Part shown: piece after piece, positions 16,942 to 26,540 of the stretch
Numbering within the stretch: the first letter of the stretch is position 1
Layout: each line of letters starts with the position of its first letter
Source: a bacterium
Lineage (GTDB): Bacteria > Armatimonadota > Fimbriimonadia > Fimbriimonadales > Fimbriimonadaceae
Reading direction: 5' to 3'
DNA: 64,000 nucleotides
Assembly (NCBI GenBank): GCA_027483535.1
Contig: JAIXUN010000002.1
Location: 992,001-1,056,000 of the forward strand
Position numbers and translations under genes: made by a program
The notes under the pieces: generated by a model
Databases searched by the model: none
Seen by the model: only the letters and a program-made list of their open reading frames with translations
Told to the model about the DNA's origin: nothing

Positions 16942-17771
16942 GTTGGATTGAAGTAAGGGCCATTTTTGAACCCGCTCCCCTGGATTGGAGCCCTATGGTC
17001 GAGGCCTTTCGCGATCACGGGATCGAGAACACGCTTGAGGAGTCCAACGCTCTCTCCGGGGCTATCGTGGACGTGGAAGCCACGGGCGCGGAAGTTGCCG
17101 CGCTCAAGAGCCTTTTGGAGCAACTCGGTGCCACCGAGGTGATCGTTCGTCCGCTTGAAGAAGTGAATTGGGAAGAGGCGTGGAAGCAGTTTTTCAAGCC
17201 TCAACGGATCGGAAACAGATTCGTTGTTCGACCCACGTGGGAAGAGTTCGCCGCTGAGCCGGATGATCTTGTGATCGTTCTTGATCCTGGTCAGGCCTTT
17301 GGTACAGGCGATCACGGCACGACCCGAATGTGTCTTGCCTTGTTGGAGGAGTACGTGAAACCGGGCCAAACGGTGATTGACCTTGGTTGCGGAAGCGGCA
17401 TTCTCTCCATTGCCGCCAAGATGCTCGGCGCGAGTCGGGTTCTGGGACTCGACATCGAGCCCGTCTCAGTAGAGGTTTCGAAAGAGAACGCCGCTCGGAA
17501 CAACGTTGAGTGCGAGTTTGAGACGGGAGACGTTTTGGACTTTCGCCCCGATCTCGGCTGGGACATCGTGGTTTCGAACATCATCTCCGCGACCCTCATC
17601 TATCTATCGCCAGATGCGTACGCGTCTGTGAAGGAAGGGGGCTATTGGATCGTCAGCGGCATCATCCAGCAGAACTGGGCCGACGTGCAGAGGGCGGCGG
17701 AGAAGCAAGGCTTTAAACTGGTAGAGCGGCGAGAAGAGATCGACTGGGTCTCGGGTGTTTTCCAGCGCTGA
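16938..17771 (+). CDS. prmA: Ribosomal protein L11 methyltransferase
   Basis: PrmA trimethylates lysines and the N-terminus of ribosomal protein L11. The N-terminal ferredoxin-like substrate domain precedes a Rossmann methyltransferase domain. Diagnostic motifs are PGQAFGTGDHGTTRMCL, SAM motif I DLGCGSGILSIAA and VVSNII. Length (277) is close to the family norm. It overlaps dnaJ by 4 bases and rsmE by 1. Confidence 0.94.
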   Translation: MSWIEVRAIFEPAPLDWSPMVEAFRDHGIENTLEESNALSGAIVDVEATGAEVAALKSLLEQLGATEVIVRPLEEVNWEEAWKQFFKPQRIGNRFVVRPTWEEFAAEPDDLVIVLDPGQAFGTGDHGTTRMCLALLEEYVKPGQTVIDLGCGSGILSIAAKMLGASRVLGLDIEPVSVEVSKENAARNNVECEFETGDVLDFRPDLGWDIVVSNIISATLIYLSPDAYASVKEGGYWIVSGIIQQNWADVQRAAEKQGFKLVERREEIDWVSGVFQR

Positions 17772-18487
17772 TGAGCAAAGCCGAATCCTCTTCGACCCGA
17801 GGGTTGCCTCGCGCCTTTGTTGCAGGCGCACCCCATGACGAAGAGTTCGAACTCCCGAAGGACGAGGTCAAGAAGTTTCGTCAGGTCCTTCGACTGAACT
17901 CGGGAGCGACCATTGCGATCTTGCCCAATGACGGCACCCTCCTTGTCTGCAAGTTGGATGGGCATCGAGCCGTGCCCCTTTCGGTCGAGCGGCCGGAAAC
18001 GGAAGCCGCCGTTGAGGTTGCGATTCTTCAAGCACTTCCCAAAGGCGACAAACTCGACGAAGTCGCTCGGTCTTGTTCCTCGATCGGTGTGACGAAGTTT
18101 GTCTTCTTTCCCTCCGAGCGGAGCGTTGTCCGGTGGGACTCCAAAAAGCTCGAGGATCGGCTGGAGCGGGTCCGCACCATTTGTCGCGAGTCTTGTGAAC
18201 TCTCTTTCCGCACGAGGTTGCCAGAGGTGGAATACGTCGATTCCTTGAAAGTCGCTCTCACCCGGTATCCAGAGGCGATTGTTCTGAGTGAAGTGGAGTC
18301 GGAAACGTCTTCATTTTCCGAGCGGGTAAGTGGCAAAAGCTCCATTGCTCTGGCGATCGGACCAGAAGGCGGATGGGCTCCGCGCGAACTGGAACTCATT
18401 GGAGATCGAGGAGTGACGCTCGGTCCGCGAGTGTTGCGAACCGAGCATGCCGCCTTCGCCGCGGCTTCAAAAATCCTCATCCCCTAA
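17771..18487 (+). CDS. rsmE: 16S rRNA (uracil1498-N3)-methyltransferase
   Basis: A SPOUT-class methyltransferase of 238 residues with an N-terminal PUA-like domain and the knotted C-terminal SAM site. The trefoil-knot signature AIGPEGGWAPREL is followed by LGPRVLRTEHAAFAA. It methylates U1498 in the 30S decoding region. The start codon shares its A with the prmA stop. Only 4 bases separate its stop from the convergent dsbD stop. Confidence 0.94.
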   Translation: MSKAESSSTRGLPRAFVAGAPHDEEFELPKDEVKKFRQVLRLNSGATIAILPNDGTLLVCKLDGHRAVPLSVERPETEAAVEVAILQALPKGDKLDEVARSCSSIGVTKFVFFPSERSVVRWDSKKLEDRLERVRTICRESCELSFRTRLPEVEYVDSLKVALTRYPEAIVLSEVESETSSFSERVSGKSSIALAIGPEGGWAPRELELIGDRGVTLGPRVLRTEHAAFAAASKILIP

Positions 18488-18491
18488 CGGG

Positions 18492-20354
18492 TTAGGAGCC
18501 GAGCCACGCGGCGAACGCCTTCACGTCCCGTGTGAATTCACGAACTTGGACCGTTCCATCGGGCTTTACGATGACGTACTGAGGCAGCGTGATCGACTTC
18601 GTGAGGTCTTGCATGAGCTTTTGGTTGGCCATGTCTTCTTCAGTCGGGCGATCTGTGAACAACTTCACCTTCACGTACTTGTCGAACTCCTTCTGCACCT
18701 CTGGCTTGGGAAACACGTTGCGCTCCATGTATCGACAATTGGTGCAGTAGATGCCCGTGAAGTCGATGAAGATCGGCTTGCCGGTTCGCTTCGACTCTTC
18801 TTGAGCGGCCGCATACGTTGAGAGGAATCCACCTTCAGCTTTCGCTACCGGACGACCCTTCTGGTTTGGATAAGGGGATGGGGGAAGGAAGGCGTCAATA
18901 TCTTCCAGCGGTTGCCCATTGAGACCGCTCAGAACGAATCCGGAGAGGACGATCGTGGCAATGCCAAACACGAGTCGGAACGGACCTGGTCGACCCTCTT
19001 CGTGGACTGTCGGTAGTTTGATCGACCCAACTAGGTAGAGACCTGCAAGAAGCAGAAGTCCAAACCATACGGCAAGGAACGTCTCGCGGGTGAGGATTCC
19101 TAGTCCACCGCCCAGTCCAAGGTCTGTGGAGGAGAGGAACTTCACCGCGGCCATCAGCTCGATAAAGCCCATGTACGCTTTGATCGTCGCCAACCAAGCG
19201 CCCGACTTTGGCAACTTGGAAAGCGCCTGCGGCCAGAGAGCAAGCAGGAAGAATGGCAAACAGAACGCCGTGCTGAAACAAAGCATTCCAATAACCGGAT
19301 AAAGGAAGTCGCCCTTGGACGCGCTCACCAAGATGGTCCCGACAAACGGGAGCGTACACGTGAAGCTGGTAAGGCTGAAGGTGAGACCCATCAAAATCGG
19401 CGCGATCAGACCCGTCTTGCCGGATGCGGAGAACTTGTTGAGCAACGCGGGAGGAAGGGCGAACTCGAACACTCCGAAAAGGCTGAACGCAAGCACGATG
19501 AACACGATGGCGAGCACCAGGTTCATCCATGGGTTGTTCGCAAGAGTGGTGACTCCGGCGGCTCCGAAAAGAAGCGAGGCGATGATTCCCAGGATCGTAA
19601 ACGTGCCAACAATCCCACCGCAGTAAGCGAGCGCCTGTTTCAGCACCTCGCGCATGCCCCCTTCCTTGCTTTTCTTGCTGAAGAAGCTCACCGTGATCGG
19701 GATCATCGGGAAGACGCATGGGGTGAGCAGGGCGAGGAATCCGGCTCCGATGGCGAGCTTGATGTAAGAAAAGAGACCTTCTTTCTTTGCCTTTTCAACC
19801 TCGTTCAGGCTCTGTGTTGCAGGTGCTTTAGGGTCGGGAGTCGTTGTGCCCGCTCCAGCGGGTGTGTTCTCCTCATTGTCGTCGGGCGTCGTTGCCGCGC
19901 CAAACCTTGTCTTTGCAATCACGCCTTCGCCGTTGAGTGGGAGGTCGACGGTTTGAGGCGGAAGGCACCGACTGTCGTCGCACGCCTGGAAGCGAACCTT
20001 GATTCCACCGTTTTTGCCAAATCGTTTGACCCCGATTTTGAATTCAGCCGTCTTGGAGAAGTAGCCGACTTCAACACCAAAGTTTGGGTCGACTTCACGG
20101 ATCGGTTCGCCTTCTTTGACTTCGCCAACTATCTCGGCATCGCCACTGCTAAACGTGGTCGGGAATGGACCATCCTTGACCTCTTTGATCGAATAGAGGT
20201 GCCACTTGTCATCAATGGTGGCGGTGACGGTCATCACGCCTTCTTTGTCATCGCCCACGAAAGTGGACGACCATTTGACGGGTTGCTGAGCCACCGCAAG
20301 TGCGGCGAAGAGGCTCATGACCATCAACAGGAGAAGGCGAAAAGCGTTGCGCAT
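18492..20354 (-). CDS. dsbD: Thiol:disulfide interchange protein DsbD
   Basis: Carries reducing power from cytoplasmic thioredoxin across the inner membrane to exported proteins. Signal peptide residues 1-23 (ALAVAQ) lead into the DsbD-alpha-like periplasmic domain with the pair in ACDDSRCLPP. Eight or so membrane segments follow, with TPCVFPMIP and FTCTLPFVG carrying the transmembrane cysteines. The C-terminal thioredoxin domain has CTNC (GIYCTNCRYME). All three redox pairs are present. I use ATG 20354; an in-frame start at 20411 would precede the signal peptide by 19 residues. Confidence 0.92.
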   Translation of the reverse strand: MRNAFRLLLLMVMSLFAALAVAQQPVKWSSTFVGDDKEGVMTVTATIDDKWHLYSIKEVKDGPFPTTFSSGDAEIVGEVKEGEPIREVDPNFGVEVGYFSKTAEFKIGVKRFGKNGGIKVRFQACDDSRCLPPQTVDLPLNGEGVIAKTRFGAATTPDDNEENTPAGAGTTTPDPKAPATQSLNEVEKAKKEGLFSYIKLAIGAGFLALLTPCVFPMIPITVSFFSKKSKEGGMREVLKQALAYCGGIVGTFTILGIIASLLFGAAGVTTLANNPWMNLVLAIVFIVLAFSLFGVFEFALPPALLNKFSASGKTGLIAPILMGLTFSLTSFTCTLPFVGTILVSASKGDFLYPVIGMLCFSTAFCLPFFLLALWPQALSKLPKSGAWLATIKAYMGFIELMAAVKFLSSTDLGLGGGLGILTRETFLAVWFGLLLLAGLYLVGSIKLPTVHEEGRPGPFRLVFGIATIVLSGFVLSGLNGQPLEDIDAFLPPSPYPNQKGRPVAKAEGGFLSTYAAAQEESKRTGKPIFIDFTGIYCTNCRYMERNVFPKPEVQKEFDKYVKVKLFTDRPTEEDMANQKLMQDLTKSITLPQYVIVKPDGTVQVREFTRDVKAFAAWLGS

Positions 20355-20414
20355 CGAAGTATTCCTAATTCCTCGGGCGGGCAAAAGGTTCCAGTTGGTG
20401 TTCACCAACATAAA

Positions 20415-20445
20415 GGACCCCAGAGCCGATGTGCCTCTGGGGTCC
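20415..20445 (-). terminator. Intrinsic terminator of hppD
   Basis: A perfect 11-bp inverted repeat (GGACCCCAGAG at 20415-20425, complement at 20435-20445) with a 9-base loop lies between the hppD stop and the dsbD start. Read leftward it is followed by TTTA, a short U tract. Confidence 0.75.
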
Positions 20446-20518
20446 GATCTTTATTGTCGTCCCTCAAGAGAAATCCGTTGCCAGAAAGTCTACTTGAGGG
20501 GCAAGGGCGATCCCTGAC

Positions 20519-21607
20519 TTATAGGGTGCCGCGGACAGCTTGTTCGCGCTCGATTGCTTCAAAGAGCGCCTTGAAGTTGCCCTTGCCAAACGAGGTCGCC
20601 CCTTTGCGGTGGATGATTTCGTAGAAGAGGGTCGGCCTGTCCGTGATCGGCTTGGTGAAGATCTGAAGCAAGTAGCCCTCGTCGTCACGGTCGACCAAGA
20701 TGCCAAGCTCGGCTAGGACGTCGATGTCTTCGTCGATGGCGCCTACCCGCTGAGGCAGCATGTCGTAATAGCTGCGCGGCACGGAGAGGAACTCCATCCC
20801 GCGAGCCCGCAAGCGGCTTACCGTGTGAACGATGTCGTCGGTGCGAAGCGCGACGTGCTGCACTCCCGATCCTCCGAAGAACTCCAGATATTCGTCGATC
20901 TGGCTCTTCTTTTTGCCCTCGGCGGGCTCGTTGATCGGGAACTTCACCCGGCCGTTGCCCGATGCCATCACCTTAGACATCAACGCGGTGTACTCGGTGG
21001 AGATATCGTTGTCGTCAAACGAAATGAGGTTCTTGAACCCGAGAACTTGCTCGTACCAGTTCACCCAGTAGTTCATTTTTCCGATCTCGACGTTGCCCAC
21101 GCAGTGGTCGATCTCTTGGATGCCAATGGGGTCCCCGGCGGTCATGGTCTTCTTGAAACCGGGCATGAAGTGGCCCCTAAAGTTGTCTCGATTGATGAAG
21201 GTGTGCAGGGTGTCGCCGTAGGTGTGGATGCTTGCGATACGAACGTACCCCTCGTCACTTTCCAGCGAGTAGGGCTCGCGAGCGCCAACTGCGCCGCGCT
21301 TCACCGCTTCGCTGTACGCCCAGTCAACATCGTCGACTTCGAAAGCAATGTCCTGAACGAAGTCGCCATGTTGGGCGATCATCTCGGACATGGCATGGCC
21401 GGGGCGGATGGGAGCGGTGAACAGCAACTTTACGTCGCCTTGCTCCAGAAGGTAATCCACCTCGTGGCGGAGCCCCGTTTCCAGGCCGTGATAGCCCGTG
21501 ATGTGGAATCCGAAAACGTTGTTGTAGTAGAAGGCGGATTGTCGAGCGTTGCCGACATAGTGGCGAATATGGTCGACTTTACGGATGGGGAAGGTGTCTT
21601 GCGTCAT
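20519..21607 (-). CDS. hppD: 4-hydroxyphenylpyruvate dioxygenase
   Basis: A non-haem Fe(II) enzyme converting 4-hydroxyphenylpyruvate to homogentisate in tyrosine breakdown. The 362-residue frame shows two vicinal-oxygen-chelate domains. Iron ligands are visible as His in EIDHCVGNV, His in GVQHVALRTDDI and Glu in FYEIIHRKGA. The C-terminal helix GNFKALFEAIE gates the active site in known structures. No homogentisate dioxygenase or other tyrosine catabolic gene is adjacent. Confidence 0.94.
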   Translation of the reverse strand: MTQDTFPIRKVDHIRHYVGNARQSAFYYNNVFGFHITGYHGLETGLRHEVDYLLEQGDVKLLFTAPIRPGHAMSEMIAQHGDFVQDIAFEVDDVDWAYSEAVKRGAVGAREPYSLESDEGYVRIASIHTYGDTLHTFINRDNFRGHFMPGFKKTMTAGDPIGIQEIDHCVGNVEIGKMNYWVNWYEQVLGFKNLISFDDNDISTEYTALMSKVMASGNGRVKFPINEPAEGKKKSQIDEYLEFFGGSGVQHVALRTDDIVHTVSRLRARGMEFLSVPRSYYDMLPQRVGAIDEDIDVLAELGILVDRDDEGYLLQIFTKPITDRPTLFYEIIHRKGATSFGKGNFKALFEAIEREQAVRGTL

Positions 21608-21629
21608 TGCTGTAGAACCTCGAGGTTTA

Positions 21630-21645
21630 GTCTCTATTATGAGAC
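21630..21645 (-). promoter_or_regulatory. Palindrome over a possible hppD -10 box
   Basis: GTCTC-TATTAT-GAGAC is a perfect 5-6-5 inverted repeat 22 bases before the hppD start. On the minus strand its centre reads CATAAT, a fair -10 hexamer. No convincing -35 was found. Confidence 0.3.
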
Positions 21646-21746
21646 CTCTTGGGTTGGCTAGCCGGACTTCTTAACAGGATTGCATTCGGTAATCCCTTTA
21701 AGTTCGAATAGTCCTTTGTTGCGGTTCGGTTATTCTTGTCGGTGAG

Positions 21747-22826
21747 ATGGAGTTCTCCTTTGACGAGCATCCGCACCGGCGATACAACCCGCTGACCATG
21801 GAGTACGTGCTCGTGTCGCCGCACCGCACAAAGCGACCTTGGCAAGGAAAGGTCGAAGAACCTGATCGAACCGTTCGACCCGCGCACGATCCCGCTTGCT
21901 ATCTCTGTCCGGGAAACACGCGGGCTTCTGGGGATGTGAACCCTAACTACGAAACCACGTTCGTTTTCACCAACGATTTTGCGGCGGTTCTGGAGGACAC
22001 TCCAACTTACGGATCGCCCCCTGAAGACGACCTTTTCCAAGTTCAATCGGTCACCGGTACCAGCCGAGTCATTTGCTTTTCGCCCCGCCACGATCTAACC
22101 CTCGCGGAGATGTCGGTCGAAGAGATCCTTCCCGTCATCGCCGTTTGGAAATCGCAAACCGCTGAACTGGGCGAGCGGTACAAGTGGGTGCAGGTTTTCG
22201 AAAACAAAGGCGCCCTGATGGGATGCAGCAACCCTCACCCGCACGGCCAAATTTGGGCAACGGATTCCTTGCCAACACTCGTCGCGAAAGAAGGCGTGTC
22301 GCAGAGCATGTTTACTCATAAAACGGGCAAGAATCTGCTCGTTGAGTACGCCAAACAGGAGAGCGCAAAGGGTGAGCGGACGGTTGAAGAGAACGACGAC
22401 TGGATCATGGTCGTTCCGTTTTGGGCAACGTGGCCGTACGAACTGCTCCTGCTTCCAAAGCAGCATCGGCGGCGGATTACGGACATCACCGAAAGTGAAG
22501 AACGGTCACTGGCAGAAATCCTGAGGCTCTCCCTCGTTCGTTACGACAACCTCTTTGAGACCTCATTCCCGTATTCCATGGGTTGGCATGGGGCGCCGTT
22601 CATCGGTGCCGGGACCGGTATGACTTCGTCCGATGCCGACTCGATTCTTGTGGGTCCATGGCAACTTCACGCCCATTTCTATCCGCCCCTGCTCCGATCC
22701 GCGTCGGTGAGGAAGTTCATGGTCGGATACGAAATGCTCGGCGAAGCACAGCGAGACATCACCCCAGAACAAGCCGCTCAACGACTGAGAGAAGTCTCCA
22801 CCACGCACTACCGGACGAGATCGTGA
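21747..22826 (+). CDS. galT: Galactose-1-phosphate uridylyltransferase
   Basis: GalT exchanges UMP between UDP-glucose and galactose-1-phosphate in the Leloir pathway. The 359-residue HIT-superfamily protein has the catalytic HPHGQIW (nucleophilic second His) and the zinc-binding CYLCPGN pair. A second HIT-like half contains [11 protein letters not shown]. galK and galE are not nearby. Two SDR genes follow on the same strand. Confidence 0.94.
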   Translation: MEFSFDEHPHRRYNPLTMEYVLVSPHRTKRPWQGKVEEPDRTVRPAHDPACYLCPGNTRASGDVNPNYETTFVFTNDFAAVLEDTPTYGSPPEDDLFQVQSVTGTSRVICFSPRHDLTLAEMSVEEILPVIAVWKSQTAELGERYKWVQVFENKGALMGCSNPHPHGQIWATDSLPTLVAKEGVSQSMFTHKTGKNLLVEYAKQESAKGERTVEENDDWIMVVPFWATWPYELLLLPKQHRRRITDITESEERSLAEILRLSLVRYDNLFETSFPYSMGWHGAPFIGAGTGMTSSDADSILVGPWQLHAHFYPPLLRSASVRKFMVGYEMLGEAQRDITPEQAAQRLREVSTTHYRTRS

Positions 22827-22843
22827 CGTAGGAGGATGTGATT

Positions 22844-23569
22844 ATGAGTAAGAAAACCGTGCTGATCACCGGAGCGAATCGCGGGCTCGGACTTGAGACC
22901 GCCCGACAAATGGGGCAACTTGGATATCACGTTTACTTGGGCGTTCGCGACCTCGCTAAGGGCGAAGCGGTCGCCACCGAGCTTGCGAATCACGGCATTG
23001 AATCCGAAGCGATTCTGCTGGATATGGCGAATCCGGCGACCATTGCGCCTGCTATCGAGGCCATCTCCGCCAAGTCAGGTTCCCTGGATGCGCTGATCAA
23101 CAACGCGGGAGTGAACCTGGACGAGGGTCGAAAGGCGAGCGAGGTCCCGGTAGATGCCATTCGCGAGACGTACGAAATCAACGTTTTCAACGTGATCGCG
23201 TTGATCCAGGCGGCTTTGCCCCTTCTGCACAAATCTCCCGCGGGTCGAATCGTGAACCTCTCCTCCATTTTGGGTTCGCTAACCTACAACTCCGATCCCA
23301 AGGCTCCCCTCGGCGACTGGCGACTGCTCGGTTACAACTCTTCGAAGACGGCGCTGAATGCGGTCACGGCTATCTTCAGCTACGAACTTCGAAACACGAA
23401 GATCAAGATCAACTCGGCGCACCCAGGTTGGGTGAAGACCGATCTCGGCGGCCCCAATGCTCCCATGGAGCTTGAGGATGGAGCCAAGACATCGGTGTGG
23501 CTTGCCACGCTGCCAGAAGATGGTCCGACGGGTGGTTACTTCCACTTGCAAGATCGCCTTCCTTGGTAA
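22844..23569 (+). CDS. SDR family oxidoreductase
   Basis: A classical short-chain dehydrogenase of 241 residues. The nucleotide-binding TGANRGLG is at the N-terminus, NNAG in the middle, and the catalytic Ser/Tyr/Lys set is seen as NLSS and YNSSK. PGWVKTDLGG follows, as in carbonyl-reductase-like members. An Arg after the glycine motif (ANRG) suggests NADP(H). AGGAGG sits 8 bases before ATG 22844; the in-frame GTG at 22838 is too close to it. Substrate unknown. Confidence 0.88.
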   Translation: MSKKTVLITGANRGLGLETARQMGQLGYHVYLGVRDLAKGEAVATELANHGIESEAILLDMANPATIAPAIEAISAKSGSLDALINNAGVNLDEGRKASEVPVDAIRETYEINVFNVIALIQAALPLLHKSPAGRIVNLSSILGSLTYNSDPKAPLGDWRLLGYNSSKTALNAVTAIFSYELRNTKIKINSAHPGWVKTDLGGPNAPMELEDGAKTSVWLATLPEDGPTGGYFHLQDRLPW

Positions 23570-23592
23570 GTCCCTATTCGAAGAGGCAATAA

Positions 23593-24429
23593 ATGGATCG
23601 TCGCGTTTGGGTGGTAACGGGTTGCTCGTCCGGCATCGGTCGAGCAACCATCGAGACGGTTCTCAGCGCGACCGATGACCTTGTTGTTGCCACCGTCCGG
23701 CAGGCGGGGACGCTTGTGGACCTTTCAGCCAAGTTTCCCGACCGGCTCCATGAGTTTGTCCTCGACGTCACTGATCCCGACGGTCGCGAATCTTTGGCGA
23801 CTTATGTCGCAGAGCGATTCGGTCGAGTCGATGTTCTTGTCAACAATGCCGGGATCGCCACGATGGGCTCAGCCCTGGATCTCCCAGAAGACGAGCTTCG
23901 CCGCGTATTCGAAACCAATTTCTTCGCGGCGATTGCGCTTTCCCAGTGGGCGGGCAGGGGCATGGTCGCTCAGAAAAGCGGCGTGATCATTCAAATCAGC
24001 TCGACCGCAGGTCTATTGGGTTTTGCCGCCAACGGTGCCTACGGAGCCTCTAAGTTTGCGCTTGAAGGCTTCTCGGAGGTCTTGCAAGAGGAGCTTCAAA
24101 GCTTTGGGGTGCGGGTTCATTTGATCGAACCGGGCAACTGCAACACCAACTTTTTTGGTCACAACTACCGGGCGGTGGAATCTACTTCGGCGGTCGATTC
24201 GGTGAACCAAGCCCTTGAGTTTTTCGAATCGCGCTCTGCGGGCGAACCCTCGATCGGTCTCACCGCCGACCAAGTAGCCGAGGCCATTCTTGGAGCGGCG
24301 ATCCGGTCAAACGCGCCGTTCCGATTGATGGTCGGAGGCGAGGCGCTGATGACGGGCATGGGCAAACTCGATCTTCTTCACGAGGATTACCGTCGATCTC
24401 TGGCTTTTCCGTCCGAGCCGAAAGCCTAA
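23593..24429 (+). CDS. SDR family oxidoreductase
   Basis: A second classical SDR (278 residues), not a close copy of the preceding one. Motifs are TGCSSGIG, NNAG, and the catalytic QISSTAG and YGASK. The C-terminal part is longer, as in the 17-beta-hydroxysteroid/retinol dehydrogenase-like group. Only 23 bases separate it from the upstream SDR, so they are probably co-transcribed. Substrate unknown. Confidence 0.87.
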   Translation: MDRRVWVVTGCSSGIGRATIETVLSATDDLVVATVRQAGTLVDLSAKFPDRLHEFVLDVTDPDGRESLATYVAERFGRVDVLVNNAGIATMGSALDLPEDELRRVFETNFFAAIALSQWAGRGMVAQKSGVIIQISSTAGLLGFAANGAYGASKFALEGFSEVLQEELQSFGVRVHLIEPGNCNTNFFGHNYRAVESTSAVDSVNQALEFFESRSAGEPSIGLTADQVAEAILGAAIRSNAPFRLMVGGEALMTGMGKLDLLHEDYRRSLAFPSEPKA

Positions 24430-24463
24430 CCTGGTTGGATGGTGAAAGCTCTACAATAGAGGC

Positions 24464-25375
24464 GTGAGCATGGCGGTGTTGGGGGTTTTGGTAGCAACCG
24501 GGGTCGCGAAACCTGCCCTCACGGTCACCCGCATTGAGTCGCCAACCTTCAACAAAGAACGCGCTGCTTCCGCTCAGCTTGAGAGCGATCCCTCTGGCAC
24601 CACCAGTTTCCGGTTCTCCACGACAAAAACTCTGAAACCTGCACCCGAAGGGGTGAAATTTGAGGTGCCGAGTTACCTCACGCGAGACAGAGACTTGGGG
24701 CAAGTCTTCGTGGCCGAGGAGTCTGGAGTCGTTCAACGATTGATCTTGCGCGTGGGCCCCACGGAAACTGCAGTTGGTGCCCACGCGGAAGGGGCGGAGA
24801 TTTTTGTCCAATGGTTTGAAGTCTCCGGCACCGCACGGATCAATCAGAATCGCACGACCGACGGGAAGGTCGTTGGGTGGACCGACGATCCCAGAGCGGA
24901 TGATTTTCTGGAAGGCGAGAGGTACCGATCAGCGGGCCTTTTCCGTGGTGGCATTTTGCCCTCGCTTGGCCCGGGCGACTGGTTCGAGATTCAGTTCAAC
25001 GGTCGTGCCCCTCGACTCGGGAAAGGGAAGCGATATGGATTCCTAATCGGTTTCGAGAAGGCGGGCCCCGACCGCTCTCTCGCCTTGGCAAATCTCTACT
25101 GGGGACGACTGGGACCAGACGATGCCACCGTCCGCCTGAACCACGGCATTCGCCGAGAAGGCTCTCCTATGCCCGATCCGTACTTCTATCCGGAAAGGGT
25201 TGTTCCTCCTCCGGGAATGGCTAAAGACACGTTCCCTCCGAACTACGACCGATGGTGGTGGCGACCTTCGCTACCGGCTGTCTTTTCCACTCGGATCAAG
25301 CAAACTCCTGGCACAGTGGGGCGGCCGGATGTGGACACCTGGCGAGAGCTCACCCACGTGATTGTTCTGCGCTAG
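24464..25375 (+). CDS. Secreted protein of unknown function
   Basis: Not recognised. The GTG start at 24464 opens a short hydrophobic leader (MAVLGVLVATGVA). About 285 residues of mostly beta-type sequence with many aromatic residues follow, ending in a Trp-rich PNYDRWWWRPSLP region. It has no PEP-CTERM or lipobox. A TACAAT box ends 7 bases before the GTG, so the mRNA may be leaderless. Secretion is inferred from the leader, which is rather short. Confidence 0.65.
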   Translation: MSMAVLGVLVATGVAKPALTVTRIESPTFNKERAASAQLESDPSGTTSFRFSTTKTLKPAPEGVKFEVPSYLTRDRDLGQVFVAEESGVVQRLILRVGPTETAVGAHAEGAEIFVQWFEVSGTARINQNRTTDGKVVGWTDDPRADDFLEGERYRSAGLFRGGILPSLGPGDWFEIQFNGRAPRLGKGKRYGFLIGFEKAGPDRSLALANLYWGRLGPDDATVRLNHGIRREGSPMPDPYFYPERVVPPPGMAKDTFPPNYDRWWWRPSLPAVFSTRIKQTPGTVGRPDVDTWRELTHVIVLR

Positions 25376-25511
25376 GGAGCCGATTTTCCCTGGTTATATG
25401 AACAGTTCATGACAGCAGTGAATGCTTCCTGACAGATTCTGAAATAGCCGGGTGATCGCCTGTAGATTCTTCTCAGAGCGCAACGAATATCGGGGCGCTT
25501 GGTGAAGAAAA

Positions 25512-26399
25512 ATGAATTTTCGTGTACTCGGCTCCGTTGCCCTTCTAACTGTCTCGTTATCCGCTCATGCGGTCGATGTTTTCGGGCTTTCGACTCGCAA
25601 CCAACTGGTGCGGTTTGACTCTTCCACTCCAGGCATGATCGCGCAGTCCCAGTTCATTTGGGGACTCGCCGCGAATGAGGAGCTCATCGGCATCGACTTC
25701 CGACCTGCAAACGGAATGCTCTATGGCGTGGGTTCGTTTGGTCGCATTTACACGCTCAACGCCAATTCTGGAATGGCGTCCTTCGTCACCTCGCTCACCG
25801 ATTCCATCACTGGAGCACCGCTCAGCCTGATGGGAACCGAGTTTGGCGTTGACTTTAACCCCGTGCCCGACCGACTTCGAGTGACCAGCAACCAAGGTCA
25901 AAACCTTCGGATCAACGTCGCCACGGGTGTGACGGTCGTTGATGGGATGCTCAACCAAGCTTCGGGAACCCCGTTCATCGTCGCTTCGGCTTACACCAAC
26001 AACCGAGCGGGGGCAACGACGACCACTCTTTACAACATCGACTCGGTGAGCGACATGCTGACTCGTCAGGTTCCGCCCAACGATGGCACCCAACAAAACG
26101 TCGGGATGCTCGGAATGGATGTCTCCGCACTGGCTGGATTTGACATTCGAACCACCAGCGGCATCGATACCGCCTACGCGGCTCTTCAACCTGCTGGCAC
26201 GGGCTTCTCGCGATTCGCCCAGATCAACCTCATGACGGGCATGGCCACCGATCTCGGTGTGATTGGTGCGAACCAGTCCACTGACCCGCTTGCCATTCGC
26301 GACATCGCGGTTGCACCGGTGCCCGAGCCCGGCACTCTTGCCGCTCTCGCAGCAGGACTTCTCGTCACTATTCGACGGCGTAAGGCTCGTCGCTCCTGA
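25512..26399 (+). CDS. DUF4394 protein with PEP-CTERM sorting signal
   Basis: A 295-residue exported protein. The signal peptide (1-20, ending SAHA) is followed by a DUF4394 domain, recognisable from the repeated pattern IDFRPANGMLYGVG..GRIYTLN and FNPVPDRLRV. It ends in a PEP-CTERM tripartite signal: VPEPGT, a hydrophobic helix, and RRRKARR. This predicts processing by an exosortase (EpsH/XrtA-type) encoded elsewhere and a fate in the extracellular matrix or envelope. Confidence 0.88.
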   Translation: MNFRVLGSVALLTVSLSAHAVDVFGLSTRNQLVRFDSSTPGMIAQSQFIWGLAANEELIGIDFRPANGMLYGVGSFGRIYTLNANSGMASFVTSLTDSITGAPLSLMGTEFGVDFNPVPDRLRVTSNQGQNLRINVATGVTVVDGMLNQASGTPFIVASAYTNNRAGATTTTLYNIDSVSDMLTRQVPPNDGTQQNVGMLGMDVSALAGFDIRTTSGIDTAYAALQPAGTGFSRFAQINLMTGMATDLGVIGANQSTDPLAIRDIAVAPVPEPGTLAALAAGLLVTIRRRKARRS

Positions 26400-26406
26400 T
26401 TTGTTG

Positions 26407-26440
26407 AGCCGCCGTCCTTCCCCAAGGCGAGCGGCTTTTC
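26407..26440 (+). terminator. Intrinsic terminator after the PEP-CTERM gene
   Basis: AGCCGC (26407-26412) pairs with GCGGCT (26431-26436) around a loop that can itself fold (CCTT/AAGG), followed by TTTTCC. Confidence 0.6.
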
Positions 26441-26540
26441 CTCGGGTGCGTTTTCCAATGGTTGCGTTTATTCATCGCATTCTTCTCGCCCATGGGCGCA
26501 CCCCCTTTTCTTCCGAAACAGAACCTCTCAAGGAATCCAA

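Noticed and set aside
20825-21661. 278-codon plus-strand frame opposite hppD
   Set aside because: Antisense shadow; hppD has all iron ligands on the minus strand.
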